A stretch of DNA of 64,000 nt from Leclercia sp. S52 (GTDB lineage: Bacteria; Pseudomonadota; Gammaproteobacteria; Enterobacterales; Enterobacteriaceae), in assembly GCF_039727615.1 (NCBI RefSeq), contig NZ_CP152474.1, positions 3,410,001-3,474,000 on the forward strand. Direction: 5' to 3'. Positions 15,426 through 29,043 of the stretch are shown one piece after another (positions within the stretch are counted from its first letter, which is position 1; every line of letters begins with the position of its first letter). Under the pieces are notes generated by a model, which searched no databases, was not told the DNA's origin, and saw only the letters and a program-made list of their open reading frames with translations. Position numbers and translations under genes: made by a program.

Positions 15426-17598
15426 GAATTTGTCCCTTCTTCAGCGCGCTCATGACGCTCTCTTTCGGACCGTCGGCAATGATTTTGCCGTTGTCGACGA
15501 TAATCAGACGGTCCACCAACGTCAGCAGCGATGCACGGTGGGTCACCATCAGCAGCGTTTTGTTGCTGATAACCGGTATCAGCGCCTTTTTAATCAGATC
15601 TTCGCTGGTGTTATCCATGGAGCTGGTGGGTTCATCCATCAGCAGCACCGGGGGATCGAGCAGCAGCGCGCGCGCCAGCGCAACCGCCTGCCGCTGGCCG
15701 CCGGAGAGACTCATCCCCCGCTCGCCCACCTGCATGTTGTACCCGGACGGATGGCGACGGGCGAACTCATGTACCCCGGTCAGGGTAGCGACCCGCAGCA
15801 TGGTCTCATCGTCAACGTAGCTGGCGCCGTAGACCAGATTCTCCCGCAGGGTACCGCTGAACAGGTGGATATCCTGCGGGGCATAGCCGATGTTATGGCG
15901 CAGATCGTGGACGTCTATCTGGCGGGCATCAATGCCGTCGATTAACACGTTTCCGCTGTCCGGCTGATAAAAGCCGACCAGCAGTTTCGCCAGCGAGCTT
16001 TTTCCCGACCCGCTGCGGCCGATGATCCCCACCTTCTCGCCGGGCTGAATGGTCAGCGAGACGTTGCTGAGCGAGGCGTACTGGTTGCCCGGGTAGACGA
16101 AGGTGACGTCGCGCAGCTCAATGGCGCCGGAGAGGGTTTCGCGCTTCAGCGGCACCTCGTCATCCTGCACCTCCTGTTCCAGCCCCATCATGCGGTCGAT
16201 AGTGGCTTTGGTCATCCGCGCGCGCTGGTAGCGGGTGATCAGGCTGCACAGCTGGCCGATGGGCATCATGGCGCGACGGTGCAGCAGATAGCAGGCGATC
16301 AGCCCGCCCATGCTCAGGTTGCCGCCAATAATGATGTAGACCCCGGCCACGATAATGGCCACGCCGCTGAACTGCTGCAGCCAGGTAGTAAAGTTCACCG
16401 CCACGTAGGAGAGCGACTTCACCCGCAGCTCCAGCTTGCTGAGCTGGCCGGTGAGATGCTCCCACTGGTACTGGCGCTCGCTCTGGGCGTTGTTAATCTT
16501 GATGGCATCCAGGCCGGTCAGCGTCTCTACCAGCATCGCCTGACGTTCGTTGGAGAGCTGGTAGGTTTTCTTAACCCGCGACATCAGCGGGCGCTGGATC
16601 AGCCAGTTCACCAGCAGCGCCAGCGGGTAGCAAAGCAGCGGGATAAATACCAGCGGACCGCCGATGATGCCAATCACCAGCAGGATCAGCAGGGTAAACG
16701 GCAGATCGATAAAGGCGGTCAGGGTCAGGGACGACAGGAAGTCGCGGATCGACTGGAACTCCTGGAAGTTCTGCGCAAAGCTTCCTACCCGCTGCGGGCG
16801 CAGCTTCATCTTCATCCCCAGCAGCCGTTCGAACAGCGCCGAGGAGACCACCAGGTCGGTCTTTTTACCCGCCAGGTCGAGGCAAATGCCCCGCAGGATC
16901 TTCAGCACAAAGTCGAACACAAACGCAATACTGATGCCGATGGCCAGCACCCACAGGGTCGCCGTGGCCTGATTCGGCACCACCCGGTCATAGACGTTCA
17001 TCACAAACAGCGGGGCGGCGAGCGCCACCAGGTTGACGAGAAAGCTGGCAACCACCGCATCCAGGTAGAGGAATTTCGACAGTTTGAGCGTGTCCTGGAA
17101 CCAGGCTTTGGTGCGCGGCAGCGTGGCCGTCGGCTGGGCATCAAACTCATGTTCCGGGGAGATAAAGATCACCCGACCGCTGTAGTTCTCCGCCAGGGTC
17201 TCCGGCGATACGGTAATCTCACCGCCTTCCGTTTCACTCGGCAGCAGACGCGCGCGCTGTTGATCGTCCCAGCCAATCAACACCGCGGTCTGATTGTTTT
17301 TCAGCAGCAGAATGGCGGGCAGTGACATCGCGGTGATGTTTTCCAGCGGCCGCTGCACCACCCGCGCTTTGAGCCCTGCCCGTCCGGCGGCGCGTGGAAA
17401 GCTCTCCATCGTCAGGGTGTGCGCTTCCAGCGGCAGACCGGTGGTCAGGACGTTGCGGCTGGTGGCGATGTTATGCAATTTACAGACGATCATCAGCGCA
17501 TCCAGCAGCGGATCGTCATGGCTTTGCCGGGGATCCTGTCTGCCCTGCGCCTGCGGGGTCATCTCGATGCGATCGGGGGAGTCAATATCAGGCGTCAT
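15412..17598 (-). CDS. lapB: LapB-like type I secretion ABC transporter
   Basis: This 728-residue exporter has an N-terminal C39-peptidase-like domain (about residues 28-150) without the catalytic Cys context, as in transporters that do not cleave a leader. Then come a six-helix transmembrane domain (about 165-460) and a nucleotide-binding domain. Walker A is GRSGSGKS with K533, the signature is LSGGQRQAVALARALL, and Walker B is VLLMDEPTSSMD. The family powers export of RTX and Lap-type giant adhesins. It lies between the TolC-like and HlyD-like partners; the gene order matches bapBCD/lapEBC systems. Confidence 0.93.
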   Translation of the reverse strand: MTPDIDSPDRIEMTPQAQGRQDPRQSHDDPLLDALMIVCKLHNIATSRNVLTTGLPLEAHTLTMESFPRAAGRAGLKARVVQRPLENITAMSLPAILLLKNNQTAVLIGWDDQQRARLLPSETEGGEITVSPETLAENYSGRVIFISPEHEFDAQPTATLPRTKAWFQDTLKLSKFLYLDAVVASFLVNLVALAAPLFVMNVYDRVVPNQATATLWVLAIGISIAFVFDFVLKILRGICLDLAGKKTDLVVSSALFERLLGMKMKLRPQRVGSFAQNFQEFQSIRDFLSSLTLTAFIDLPFTLLILLVIGIIGGPLVFIPLLCYPLALLVNWLIQRPLMSRVKKTYQLSNERQAMLVETLTGLDAIKINNAQSERQYQWEHLTGQLSKLELRVKSLSYVAVNFTTWLQQFSGVAIIVAGVYIIIGGNLSMGGLIACYLLHRRAMMPIGQLCSLITRYQRARMTKATIDRMMGLEQEVQDDEVPLKRETLSGAIELRDVTFVYPGNQYASLSNVSLTIQPGEKVGIIGRSGSGKSSLAKLLVGFYQPDSGNVLIDGIDARQIDVHDLRHNIGYAPQDIHLFSGTLRENLVYGASYVDDETMLRVATLTGVHEFARRHPSGYNMQVGERGMSLSGGQRQAVALARALLLDPPVLLMDEPTSSMDNTSEDLIKKALIPVISNKTLLMVTHRASLLTLVDRLIIVDNGKIIADGPKESVMSALKKGQIHANR

Positions 17599-17700
17599 TC
17601 TCTGCCTCAGTGTTCTGCAGACGGCGGTCGCAGGGATAAAAAAGAGGGGGTATTGCCGGTCGTTCTGCCAGCAATAACCCCGTCAGCCTTTAAGGGCGGC

Positions 17701-19050
17701 TTATTTTAATTCAGGCAGCTCCGTCTGTGAACGCTGCTCCTGATCGAGCGGCTGCGCTGCCGACGGTGCCTGAATGTTCAGGCTTTTGAGCAACTCGCCG
17801 GTACGGGCGCTGATGCGGTAGGTAGTAAACATGTCGACGAACTGCAGCTCAACGTAGCGGCGCTGGGCGCTGAACACTTCATTTTCGCTGTCCAGCATAT
17901 CGAGCAGGGTACGGTCGCCCAGACTGAACTGCTCCTGATAGGCGCTACGCACCTGCACGCTGCGATCGGCATACTCTTTGGCGATCGGCACCTGCTGACT
18001 GGCGTTTCTCAGGGCATTCCAGGCCAGACGCAGATCTTCATTCAGCTGACGCCGGGCGTTATTTTTCACATCCTCCGCCTCTTTCATTTTGTAAGCGTAA
18101 GAGGTGAGCGTGGCCTGGTCGCTGCCGCCGTTGTACAGGTTGTAGCGCATGCGCAGCATCGCCTGCCACTCCTGGCTGTGCCCGCGGGTGCCATCGATGT
18201 TGTTATCCATGGTACGACCGACTTCAACGTTCACGTCCGGGTAAAAGCGCGATTTTGCCGCCTCGTACTGCTGGCGGGTGGCTTCCACGTCGGCGTCCGC
18301 CTGCTTCAGCAGCGGGTTATTTGCCAGCATCACTGAACGCGCGGCGTCCAGCGAGGCGGGAACCGCAATTTTAGCGGGCATCACCAGGGTGTCAGGCTCT
18401 TTGCCGGTAATGCTCTGGTAGTTGGCGCGGGAGTCTTCGAGGTTGGTTTGCTCGGTCAGCAGGTTGTTGCGCGCCTGCGCCAGACGGGCTTGCGCTTGCT
18501 CAAAGTCTGCCTGACGGCCCACGCCCTGCTCGGTACGCAGGCGGATCTGATCGAACACCCGCTCGTGATTCTTCAGGTTATCTTCTGCCAGCGCGACCAT
18601 CTTCTGGCGCATCAGCACGTCGAGATAGCTCTGGATCGCCTGCAGGGCGGTGGATTCGCTGGTGTTCATTACCGTCCAGGCACGAGAATTGACCGTCGCT
18701 TTCTGGCGGCCCACTTCGCTGGTGGTTGCAAAACCATTGAAGACGTTCTGTCGCAGGTTGATGGCGGACTCGCTGCGGTGCAAATCACGCAGATGATCGC
18801 CTGCCGCACGGGTGCTGGCGTTATCGGTTTGCTCCCAGCCGGTACCGGCGGTGAGATCCAGCGTCGGCAGATAACCGCCTTTGGCGGCACGAAGATCCTG
18901 ATCTGCGGAATAGCGGCTGTTAACCGAGGCGTTAACTTCCGGGTGCCACAGCAGGCTGTCTTTTACGGCCTGCTCCAGGGTAGTGGCCTGGCTCTGCGTG
19001 GCGCTCAACACCAGCGCCGCACCCAATACGATCTGACTATACTGTTTCAT
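17701..19050 (-). CDS. lapE: LapE-like TolC family outer-membrane channel
   Basis: The 449-residue protein has a Sec signal (MKQYSQIVLGAALVLSATQSQA) and two TolC-type repeats with coiled-coil helices and short beta stretches. LEQAVKDSLLWHPEVNA marks the start of the first repeat. A dedicated TolC homologue of this type is standard in Lap/Bap loci. It lies between the adhesin gene and the ABC transporter, with 102 bases to the latter. The C-terminal tail is short and Gln/Glu-rich. Confidence 0.92.
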   Translation of the reverse strand: MKQYSQIVLGAALVLSATQSQATTLEQAVKDSLLWHPEVNASVNSRYSADQDLRAAKGGYLPTLDLTAGTGWEQTDNASTRAAGDHLRDLHRSESAINLRQNVFNGFATTSEVGRQKATVNSRAWTVMNTSESTALQAIQSYLDVLMRQKMVALAEDNLKNHERVFDQIRLRTEQGVGRQADFEQAQARLAQARNNLLTEQTNLEDSRANYQSITGKEPDTLVMPAKIAVPASLDAARSVMLANNPLLKQADADVEATRQQYEAAKSRFYPDVNVEVGRTMDNNIDGTRGHSQEWQAMLRMRYNLYNGGSDQATLTSYAYKMKEAEDVKNNARRQLNEDLRLAWNALRNASQQVPIAKEYADRSVQVRSAYQEQFSLGDRTLLDMLDSENEVFSAQRRYVELQFVDMFTTYRISARTGELLKSLNIQAPSAAQPLDQEQRSQTELPELK

Positions 19051-19192
19051 CTTGCTGTTTTTCCTTCATATCCCTTGATTGTTGGCAATATCCACCAGAG
19101 AAAATCCCATTAGACCGAGGGAAAAAATGCATCCTGCGCGTTTATGATCGGACGGGATCCCTCGTCTGAACTAAATTCACTTCATCTTTGTT

Positions 19193-19224
19193 GCCGCGCA
19201 GAGCCCAACTGCCCCCTGCGCGGC
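19193..19224 (-). other. Stem-loop between adhesin gene and lapE
   Basis: A perfect 9-bp GC-rich stem (GCCGCGCAG / CTGCGCGGC) with a 14-base loop lies just after the adhesin stop. No T-run follows, so it is more likely an mRNA processing or attenuation element than a full terminator. Confidence 0.5.
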
Positions 19225-19230
19225 GGCCGA

Positions 19231-23056
<3,826 letters not shown>

Positions 23057-23265
23057 ATATTGTTTCCCTCAATCCTTTTCAAGCCCAATTCATCCATTGC
23101 TCAGGCTTAGAATGCTAAAAGAGAATTAAATCTGTATTAGTAATTTGCTGTGCAACACTGACAAGGATACGCCTTTCAACAACAATTTTATTGATTCAGG
23201 TCCGTGTCAGGCCCCTATATTAATTGATGGCATGAATGAATAGGAATCTAAACAGGTATGCACTA

Positions 23266-23305
23266 TCAAAACAGGGGGCCAGGCCAATGCCCCCCCTGTT
23301 AATTT
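23266..23305 (-). terminator. Terminator downstream of the lapD operon
   Basis: AACAGGGGG (23270-23278) pairs with CCCCCTGTT (23292-23300); on the minus strand the hairpin is followed by TTTTGATAG. It separates the operon ending at 23336 from the adhesin gene. The remaining sequence at 23057-23265 must hold the adhesin promoter but shows no clear elements. Confidence 0.65.
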
Positions 23306-23335
23306 TTGATTAATTCCGTTACGTAACGAAAGTGG

Positions 23336-23677
23336 TTAAATAAGCCCCTCGTCATCATCCGCAATTAATCCCTCCAGTCCGCTCAGCGAACGGCGCGCCT
23401 GCGCGCGGCTGGTGAGTTTAGCCTGCGCGGCCGGTGGCAGATCGGTAATGGTGATGACACCTTTACTCATCAGCACCTCGATCAGATCCTCCAGCACACG
23501 CACCATCTCAAGGTCGCTCTGCCGCAGTTGATACAGCGTGGCTTCGCGGATTTCTCGCTGGCGCATCCACTCGTCAATCTCGAGCGTGCACAGGTCATGC
23601 TGTTCCGTCATTGTGGAAAAAGGCGTCAGTTCCACCCGACTAATTCGTCTTTCCGTATCGCGTTCAACGTAATACAT
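23336..23677 (-). CDS. Conserved small protein, often misannotated as tryptophan synthase beta-like
   Basis: This 113-residue soluble protein begins MYYVERDTERRISRVEL. Its conserved central block SDLEMVRVLEDLIEVLMSKGVITITDLPPAAQAKLTSRAQAR is shared with small gammaproteobacterial proteins often labelled tryptophan synthase subunit beta-like, a label with no mechanistic support. It follows lapD by 26 bases and precedes a terminator, so it is the last gene of the lapG-lapD operon. Its function is unknown, and a link to Lap signalling is only inferred from position. Confidence 0.8.
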   Translation of the reverse strand: MYYVERDTERRISRVELTPFSTMTEQHDLCTLEIDEWMRQREIREATLYQLRQSDLEMVRVLEDLIEVLMSKGVITITDLPPAAQAKLTSRAQARRSLSGLEGLIADDDEGLI

Positions 23678-23703
23678 TTTCAGTCTCCACTAAATCTGTG
23701 TGG

Positions 23704-25650
23704 TTAATTTCCACCCAGCGTACTGGCGTCAGCGAAATAGCGCCCCATCGCGCCATGCAGACCAATTTTTTCCAGAATCGCCAGTTCGCCCGCTGTTTCC
23801 ACACGTTCGGCAATAAGCGGCAAATTAATCTGACGGGTCGCCCAGTAAATAGCCTCAATAAACAGTTTTTTATCGTCCTCGCTGTCTATATCCCGAATAT
23901 AACTGCCATCAACTTTAATCCAGGCCAGCCCCCACTGGGGTAAATTACCAATAAGGTGGAAACGACCACCAAAATGCTGGATCCCCAGACGGCAGCCCAA
24001 CGCCTTGAGGCGACTGACCAGCACGTTCACGCGCTCGATATCGGGAAGCTCGTTCTCATCCAGCTCAAACGTCAGCAAACCGGCCAGCTGCGGCGCGCCT
24101 TTCAGCGGCTGCAGCAGGGCGTTCAGGCTCTGGTCGTCGGCAACGCTGGCGCCGCTGATACTCAGCGCCAGCGGGCGCGGCGATTTCGCCAGCTCGTGCA
24201 GGGTCTGCTGGAGCATCACGATATCCATGCGACGGCTGAGATCGAGACGGTGGATCCACGGCATAAAGCGACCCGCCGGCACCAGTTCCCCCTCCTGGGT
24301 TTTAATGCGGGCGAGGATCTTGTGATGCAGGACCTCATGCGCGTTGTTGCACGCATAGACCGGCTGTGAGAACAGCTCAAAGGCGCCATTCGTAAGCACC
24401 GCATCAAGGCGAGTGTACCAGCTGTGGTGATCCTCTTCGCGCTCACCGGCCGATGCAGTATCAGGGCTGGCAAAGAAGCGCATCTCGGTCTCCGCTCTCG
24501 CCAGGGCCTGGTCCGCCTGGGCCAGTACCGCCTGTGGAGTATCACCGACGTTAAAAGGCACCAGCGCAAAGTGGGCTACCGGCGAAACGTCGCTCATGCC
24601 CATCTCCGACAGCGCCTTCAGCTGGGTGCTGAGGGTGTTGCTCAGGTTGTCGAGATCCTGCCCCAGGATCAGCGGGGCGATAATGGCAAACTCCCCGCCG
24701 CGCACGCGGGCGACAAAGCCTTCGTTGTGAAAATAGTTGCGCTGCAGGCCGGTGAGAATATCCGCCACCGCCACCAGCAATTGATCGGATTTTGCTCCGC
24801 CCAGACGCTGGTTGAGGCCCATCAGATCCTGAACCCGCAGCAGCAGAATGTGCCCGCCGGCGTTCTCTTCATCGCTCAGACGCGACTGCAGCTGCATATC
24901 AAACGCGCGGCGGTTGCTCAGCCCGGTCAGGCTGTCGTGATAGGCCTCCTGACGCAGGGATTCGGTGCGCCGGGCCTGCTCGCCGAATAACGCCTTGAGC
25001 TGGGTCACCATCATGTTGGTAGCCTCAACCACCCGGCGCAGCTCCGGGGTTTTCGGCAGTGCCGATACATTCAGGAACTCGCGGCGGCAGATTGCCATCG
25101 CCTGGCCGACAATATAGTTAAGCGGACGCAGCGTACGACGTAACAGCAGGGTGGCGGCGAGCAGGAACAGCAGGCTACAGCCGGTTAGCCATAAAAAGCT
25201 GGCGACGATGCTGTTCCACAGGCGGGCCAGGGCGAACATCGGATGGCTCACCACCTCGACTCTTGCGACCTGCGTCCAGCCGCGCATCACAATAGCATCA
25301 CCTTCGCCGGGGCTGAGGTGCACCAGCCGCACGAACCACTGCGGGACGTGGCTATCCTGGGGCACATCGCTGCGCTCGATGATCGCTTTATTGGTCTTAA
25401 TGTCGACCACGCGGATACGATAGAAATAGCCGCTGTCGAAGATGGAGTTCACCATCAGCTCGGTCATGGTCGGGTCGTCGATATGGGTGGTCAGCGACAG
25501 TCCCAGCGCCGTCGCCGCGTCCTGTGCATGGGCGCTGAGCTGGTTGCGGTACTGCTCCCGCGAACTTTCGAGGGTCACCACAAAGTTCCCGCAGAAAATG
25601 ACAAACGTAAATAAACAGATGCCGATCAGTAGCTGTTTATAAAGAGACAT
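23704..25650 (-). CDS. lapD: LapD-like c-di-GMP receptor
   Basis: This 648-residue inner-membrane receptor has an N-terminal transmembrane helix (about residues 5-27), a periplasmic LapD/MoxY domain and a second helix (about 150-172). A HAMP-like linker, a degenerate GGDEF domain (RGGEF in place of GGDEF) and a degenerate EAL domain (HKILARI in place of EAL) follow, so it should bind but not turn over c-di-GMP. In Pseudomonas fluorescens, c-di-GMP-bound LapD sequesters LapG and keeps the adhesin at the surface. It is nine bases downstream of lapG, and a plausible LapA-type substrate is adjacent. Confidence 0.93.
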   Translation of the reverse strand: MSLYKQLLIGICLFTFVIFCGNFVVTLESSREQYRNQLSAHAQDAATALGLSLTTHIDDPTMTELMVNSIFDSGYFYRIRVVDIKTNKAIIERSDVPQDSHVPQWFVRLVHLSPGEGDAIVMRGWTQVARVEVVSHPMFALARLWNSIVASFLWLTGCSLLFLLAATLLLRRTLRPLNYIVGQAMAICRREFLNVSALPKTPELRRVVEATNMMVTQLKALFGEQARRTESLRQEAYHDSLTGLSNRRAFDMQLQSRLSDEENAGGHILLLRVQDLMGLNQRLGGAKSDQLLVAVADILTGLQRNYFHNEGFVARVRGGEFAIIAPLILGQDLDNLSNTLSTQLKALSEMGMSDVSPVAHFALVPFNVGDTPQAVLAQADQALARAETEMRFFASPDTASAGEREEDHHSWYTRLDAVLTNGAFELFSQPVYACNNAHEVLHHKILARIKTQEGELVPAGRFMPWIHRLDLSRRMDIVMLQQTLHELAKSPRPLALSISGASVADDQSLNALLQPLKGAPQLAGLLTFELDENELPDIERVNVLVSRLKALGCRLGIQHFGGRFHLIGNLPQWGLAWIKVDGSYIRDIDSEDDKKLFIEAIYWATRQINLPLIAERVETAGELAILEKIGLHGAMGRYFADASTLGGN

Positions 25651-25659
25651 GGCCCTATC

Positions 25660-26355
25660 CTATTCATTAATTACAAATCCTTCTGCACGCATTCGGGTGA
25701 GAAGATCCTGCCAGCGGGAGAGCCGTTTGCTGTCGCCCACGCGTTTGTTGCCGCCGGACTGCGGCAGCCAGAGCCCTTCGCCGTTAAACGCGTAGACCGG
25801 AAGCAGGTCAGTACGCTGGGTAGCCGGCAGGATGGCGGTTTTCAGATTATCCAGAACCAGCGGGATCGCCGTGGGGGTGGGATACCATGTCACCACCATG
25901 TGCGCCTGATTCAGTTCGAGTGCTTTTACATAGGTAATACGTAGCTGATTCGCGGGAACGCCCATTTCGCGCAGGGTGAAATACTTCGCCAGCGCAAAGT
26001 CTTCACAGTCCCCTGCCCCTTTACGCAGAAATTCAATCGGCGTTGCCCAGTAATCCTGCTGCTTCCAGACGACGATATCATCCCGAAAAGCCATTCTGGC
26101 GTTAAAGAACTGGTTAACCTGCTTTAACTTATCCTGGATCGTGCCCTGCGACGGCTTGTTAAGCAAGGCCGCCCACTCATCGATCCGCTGTCGGGCCGCG
26201 GGGGAAGCCGGGCCATACAGCCGCTCGGTGCGGGTGCTGATGGCGCTGAAATCCCACCCGGCGCCGAGCCCGGGCGAGATAGCCAGCAGGACCACCAGCC
26301 AGAGCGACAGCCAATGTCGACAACGCACTGAGAGGAGAGAACGAAGAACTCGCAT
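25660..26355 (-). CDS. lapG: LapG-like periplasmic cysteine protease
   Basis: This 231-residue transglutaminase-like protease has a Sec signal (MRVLRSLL...LAISPGLGA). The triad is C117 in GAGDCEDFALAKY, H152 in AHMVV and D169 in VLDNL, with spacing close to P. fluorescens LapG. It cleaves retention-module adhesins at a di-alanine site; the adjacent adhesin has TAAG at residues 103-106. No strong ribosome site is seen before the ATG, and the upstream stop is only nine bases away, suggesting translational coupling. Confidence 0.92.
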   Translation of the reverse strand: MRVLRSLLSVRCRHWLSLWLVVLLAISPGLGAGWDFSAISTRTERLYGPASPAARQRIDEWAALLNKPSQGTIQDKLKQVNQFFNARMAFRDDIVVWKQQDYWATPIEFLRKGAGDCEDFALAKYFTLREMGVPANQLRITYVKALELNQAHMVVTWYPTPTAIPLVLDNLKTAILPATQRTDLLPVYAFNGEGLWLPQSGGNKRVGDSKRLSRWQDLLTRMRAEGFVINE

Positions 26356-26364
26356 AGGGGCGGC

Positions 26365-28026
26365 TTACTGCTCGCCTGACCGGGCGCGCCAGCGTTGGCG
26401 ATACGCGACATAGCCAGAGAGGTAGTGCTCAACATCGTCGATCCGCACCCGGTAGCTGTGGTGACGAATAAAGAAGCTGCCGAGGATACGCGGCGGGTTT
26501 TTAAAGAACATCGCCAGCTCCGGCCAGAAAAAGCCGTTGGCCAGATAGCGGGCGCGGGTCTCCAGCGCCAGGTTGAACACGTCCATATCGAAGCCGGCCA
26601 GCAGATGCTGATGCGGCGAGGCTTCAAGCCGGGCGATCATCTTTGATGCCGCCATCATCAGCTCCAGCAGCGTGGGATAAGTGGTGATCCGGTTCTGGAC
26701 AAAGTCGAGATGGTCGCGCACGTTATCCAGCCCAAACTGGTAGTAGCGCTCCAGCGGCCGGTAGAGCGTCAGCTCGTTTACGCAGTAGCTGAGCCAGTGA
26801 TCGTGGGCCTGCCAGTGCTTCTGTTCGATAAAGTGCTCCATCGCCCGTTCGACCATGTCCAGCCAGCGCGGTGCCTTCGTCAGCCCGTAGAGACGCATCA
26901 GGGCAAAGGCCGCTTCACCGTCGTAATAGATTATGCGGTGCGCCGCCTTGAGGGACAGATCCCCGGCGTTAAGCACATGGACAAACCCGCCGGTCTGCGG
27001 ATCCTGCATAAAGCCGATCCCGTTCGCCAGCCGCGCCAGTTGTTCCAGGTAGCGGTTGTCACCGGTCAGCTCGCAGTATTTCGCCATCGCCAGGATGCAC
27101 ACCGCGTTGCCGCCGAGCTTGATCTCATCTCCGGTGTCCACCAGGAAGTCAGCTTCGCTACCGTCCGGCAGCGTATATGTGCGAATAAAGGTGGTGCAAA
27201 GGTCGTTTAGCGCCCGCCCGATTGCCGCGAACTGTTCAGGCTCCCGCGTCACTTCCCAGCCTTCGAGCAGGGCATAGGTTGAGCTGGCGTGGCGCAGGGC
27301 GTTATAGGTCGGAATGGCGCGATCGAAGCAGGGGAACCAGCCGTACTGGTAACGCCCGGAGGCGGTGATCTGGCGCGCCAGATAGTCGGTGGCTGAGGCA
27401 ATCATCGGATCCAGCGCCGTCGCCTGCCAGTCGGGGAGCTGGCGGTAGCCGCTGTTCCGCCCGGTTGATTCGACAGGCAGCAGCTGCTCGCCGTCGCAAA
27501 ACAGCGCCCGGGTGGTGAAGCGCCAGAGCCTCTGGTCAGGCTGTTCTGGCCATCTCAGCACTGCCCCGAAGCGACGGCGTGAGAAATGGGCCAGGTTGTT
27601 GGCATTCGGCGTGGCGACGCCATAGTCGCCGTGATAGAGCAGCGCGTTGGCGGCAATTTCCTGCTCCAGCATGGCGTAGCGAAAGGCCGGATCGAGGCTC
27701 AGGCCATAGCGAAAATAGTTACGTTTGGTTTTGGCTAATCGGGTTTCCAGCGTGTCCCAGCGCAGTGCTTCTACCTTATCGACAAGGTCAACCCGGAGCC
27801 AGCAGACGTCGGTACCGCTCTGCTGTTGCCACTGCTGGAGCGCCTGCTCGCCCTGCTGCCAGGCCTGCTCAAAAGTGTCGCCGCGGCCCTGCACAATGTG
27901 CGCACGGCTTTGACTATCAGAAGCACTAAAAAAGATCGCCCAGGCGGGGCAAATCGACGGTTTAGGCGCAACCTCCAGCAATTCCATCGCCGGGCGGGTT
28001 TGCGCAAGTAAGTCGCTGAGCGGCAT
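26365..28026 (-). CDS. Predicted alpha/alpha-toroid-like protein, unknown function
   Basis: This 553-residue protein lacks a signal peptide and transmembrane segments. The C-terminal 350 residues are helical-repeat-like with aromatic and acidic loops ([54 protein letters not shown]). This recalls alpha/alpha-barrel enzymes acting on sugars or peptides, such as the epimerase C-terminal and LanC-like folds. I do not recognise a named family. An AGGAG ribosome site precedes the ATG. It heads the operon with lapG and lapD and is divergent by 115 bases from the MurF/CapA cluster, so it probably belongs functionally to that cluster. Confidence 0.75.
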   Translation of the reverse strand: MPLSDLLAQTRPAMELLEVAPKPSICPAWAIFFSASDSQSRAHIVQGRGDTFEQAWQQGEQALQQWQQQSGTDVCWLRVDLVDKVEALRWDTLETRLAKTKRNYFRYGLSLDPAFRYAMLEQEIAANALLYHGDYGVATPNANNLAHFSRRRFGAVLRWPEQPDQRLWRFTTRALFCDGEQLLPVESTGRNSGYRQLPDWQATALDPMIASATDYLARQITASGRYQYGWFPCFDRAIPTYNALRHASSTYALLEGWEVTREPEQFAAIGRALNDLCTTFIRTYTLPDGSEADFLVDTGDEIKLGGNAVCILAMAKYCELTGDNRYLEQLARLANGIGFMQDPQTGGFVHVLNAGDLSLKAAHRIIYYDGEAAFALMRLYGLTKAPRWLDMVERAMEHFIEQKHWQAHDHWLSYCVNELTLYRPLERYYQFGLDNVRDHLDFVQNRITTYPTLLELMMAASKMIARLEASPHQHLLAGFDMDVFNLALETRARYLANGFFWPELAMFFKNPPRILGSFFIRHHSYRVRIDDVEHYLSGYVAYRQRWRARSGEQ

Positions 28027-28141
28027 TTTAACTCCTGATAACGCCAGAGGAACCCTGTCAGAAAAATCCTAACCGATGATAACATTATGTATGACAAGTT
28101 GTGTATTCTGTATGTCTATTGTTTCCCCGCGAGGCGGTGTT

Positions 28142-29033
28142 GTGAGTCGATGGTGTGCGTTAGGTTTTCTGCTGCTAAGCGTTGTCGCTCACGCTGAGAC
28201 GCCGCTGCTGTGGAACCAACCGGCCAGCCGACAGCACTGCCCGACCAGCAACGACGCCGCCTGGGTGCAGTACCCGAATGGCGTGGCCTGTATGCGCTAT
28301 TTCAGCGCGGGCACTCTACGCGACGCCCCGCTGGTTCTGGTGGTGTTGAAAGGCGACCGCGTCTCACAGATTAAGCGCTCGCCCGACGCCATCCCCGGCA
28401 ATACCGCCGACGCCCAGCGCCGTCAGGCCCGGGCCATGCTGCGCCAGACCGGTCTGCCGACGATCATCATCGCCCGTCCCGGCACCTACGGCTCCAGCGG
28501 CAACCACTACCGCCGCCGCCAGGCGGAAGAGTTTCAGGCGATCGCGGCCGCACTCGATACCATCAAAGCCCGCTACGGCATTCAGCGTTTTATCCTCAGC
28601 GGACACAGCGGCGGTGCTACTGCGGCCTCAGCTCTGCTGACCAGCGGCCGCCGGGATATCGACTGCGCGGTGCTGACCTCCGGTGCCTGGGGGTTGCTGG
28701 AGCGTGCCCAGCGCATGCGCCAGCAGCGAAATGCGCCCCCCTGCCCCTGAGCTGGACGGCACCGGACTGCCCCATCCCTGGGATCCGCTCGACCATATTA
28801 GCGGGATCGCCGCCGATCCCCTGCGGCTGATCCTGGTGATCGGCAACCCACAGGATCGCAATACGCCGTTCGATCTGCAGGCGCGCTTTGCCGCTGCGCT
28901 GCGCCAGCATGGCCACCGGGTGATGCTGCTCGAACGCCCCGCTGCCCCGCCGGAGTATCACGATCTGACGGGCAATGCCGCTATCAACGCCATTCAGCTT
29001 TGTCCGCAGCGCGGGCATTCCCCAACACCGTAA
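28142..29033 (+). CDS. Exported alpha/beta hydrolase (frame broken by +1 in C6)
   Basis: The product is about 296 residues with a signal peptide (SRWCALGFLLLSVVAHA, cleaved before ETPLLW). The nucleophile elbow is LSGHSGGATAA with S156. The frame stops at 28750, but deleting one base of the C6 run at 28736-28741 continues it through ELDGTGLPHPWDPLDHISG to a stop at 29033, completing the fold with HGHRVMLLE. The GTG at 28142 is chosen because GAGG lies seven bases upstream and the signal peptide follows directly; ATG 28112 is an alternative. It lies ten bases before the MurF/CapA fusion gene, so the two are one operon. Confidence 0.75.
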
Positions 29034-29043
29034 GGACACGACC

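Noticed and set aside
16279..17325. 348-codon plus-strand ORF opposite the ABC transporter gene
   Set aside because: Antisense shadow with His/Gln-rich composition and no domain.
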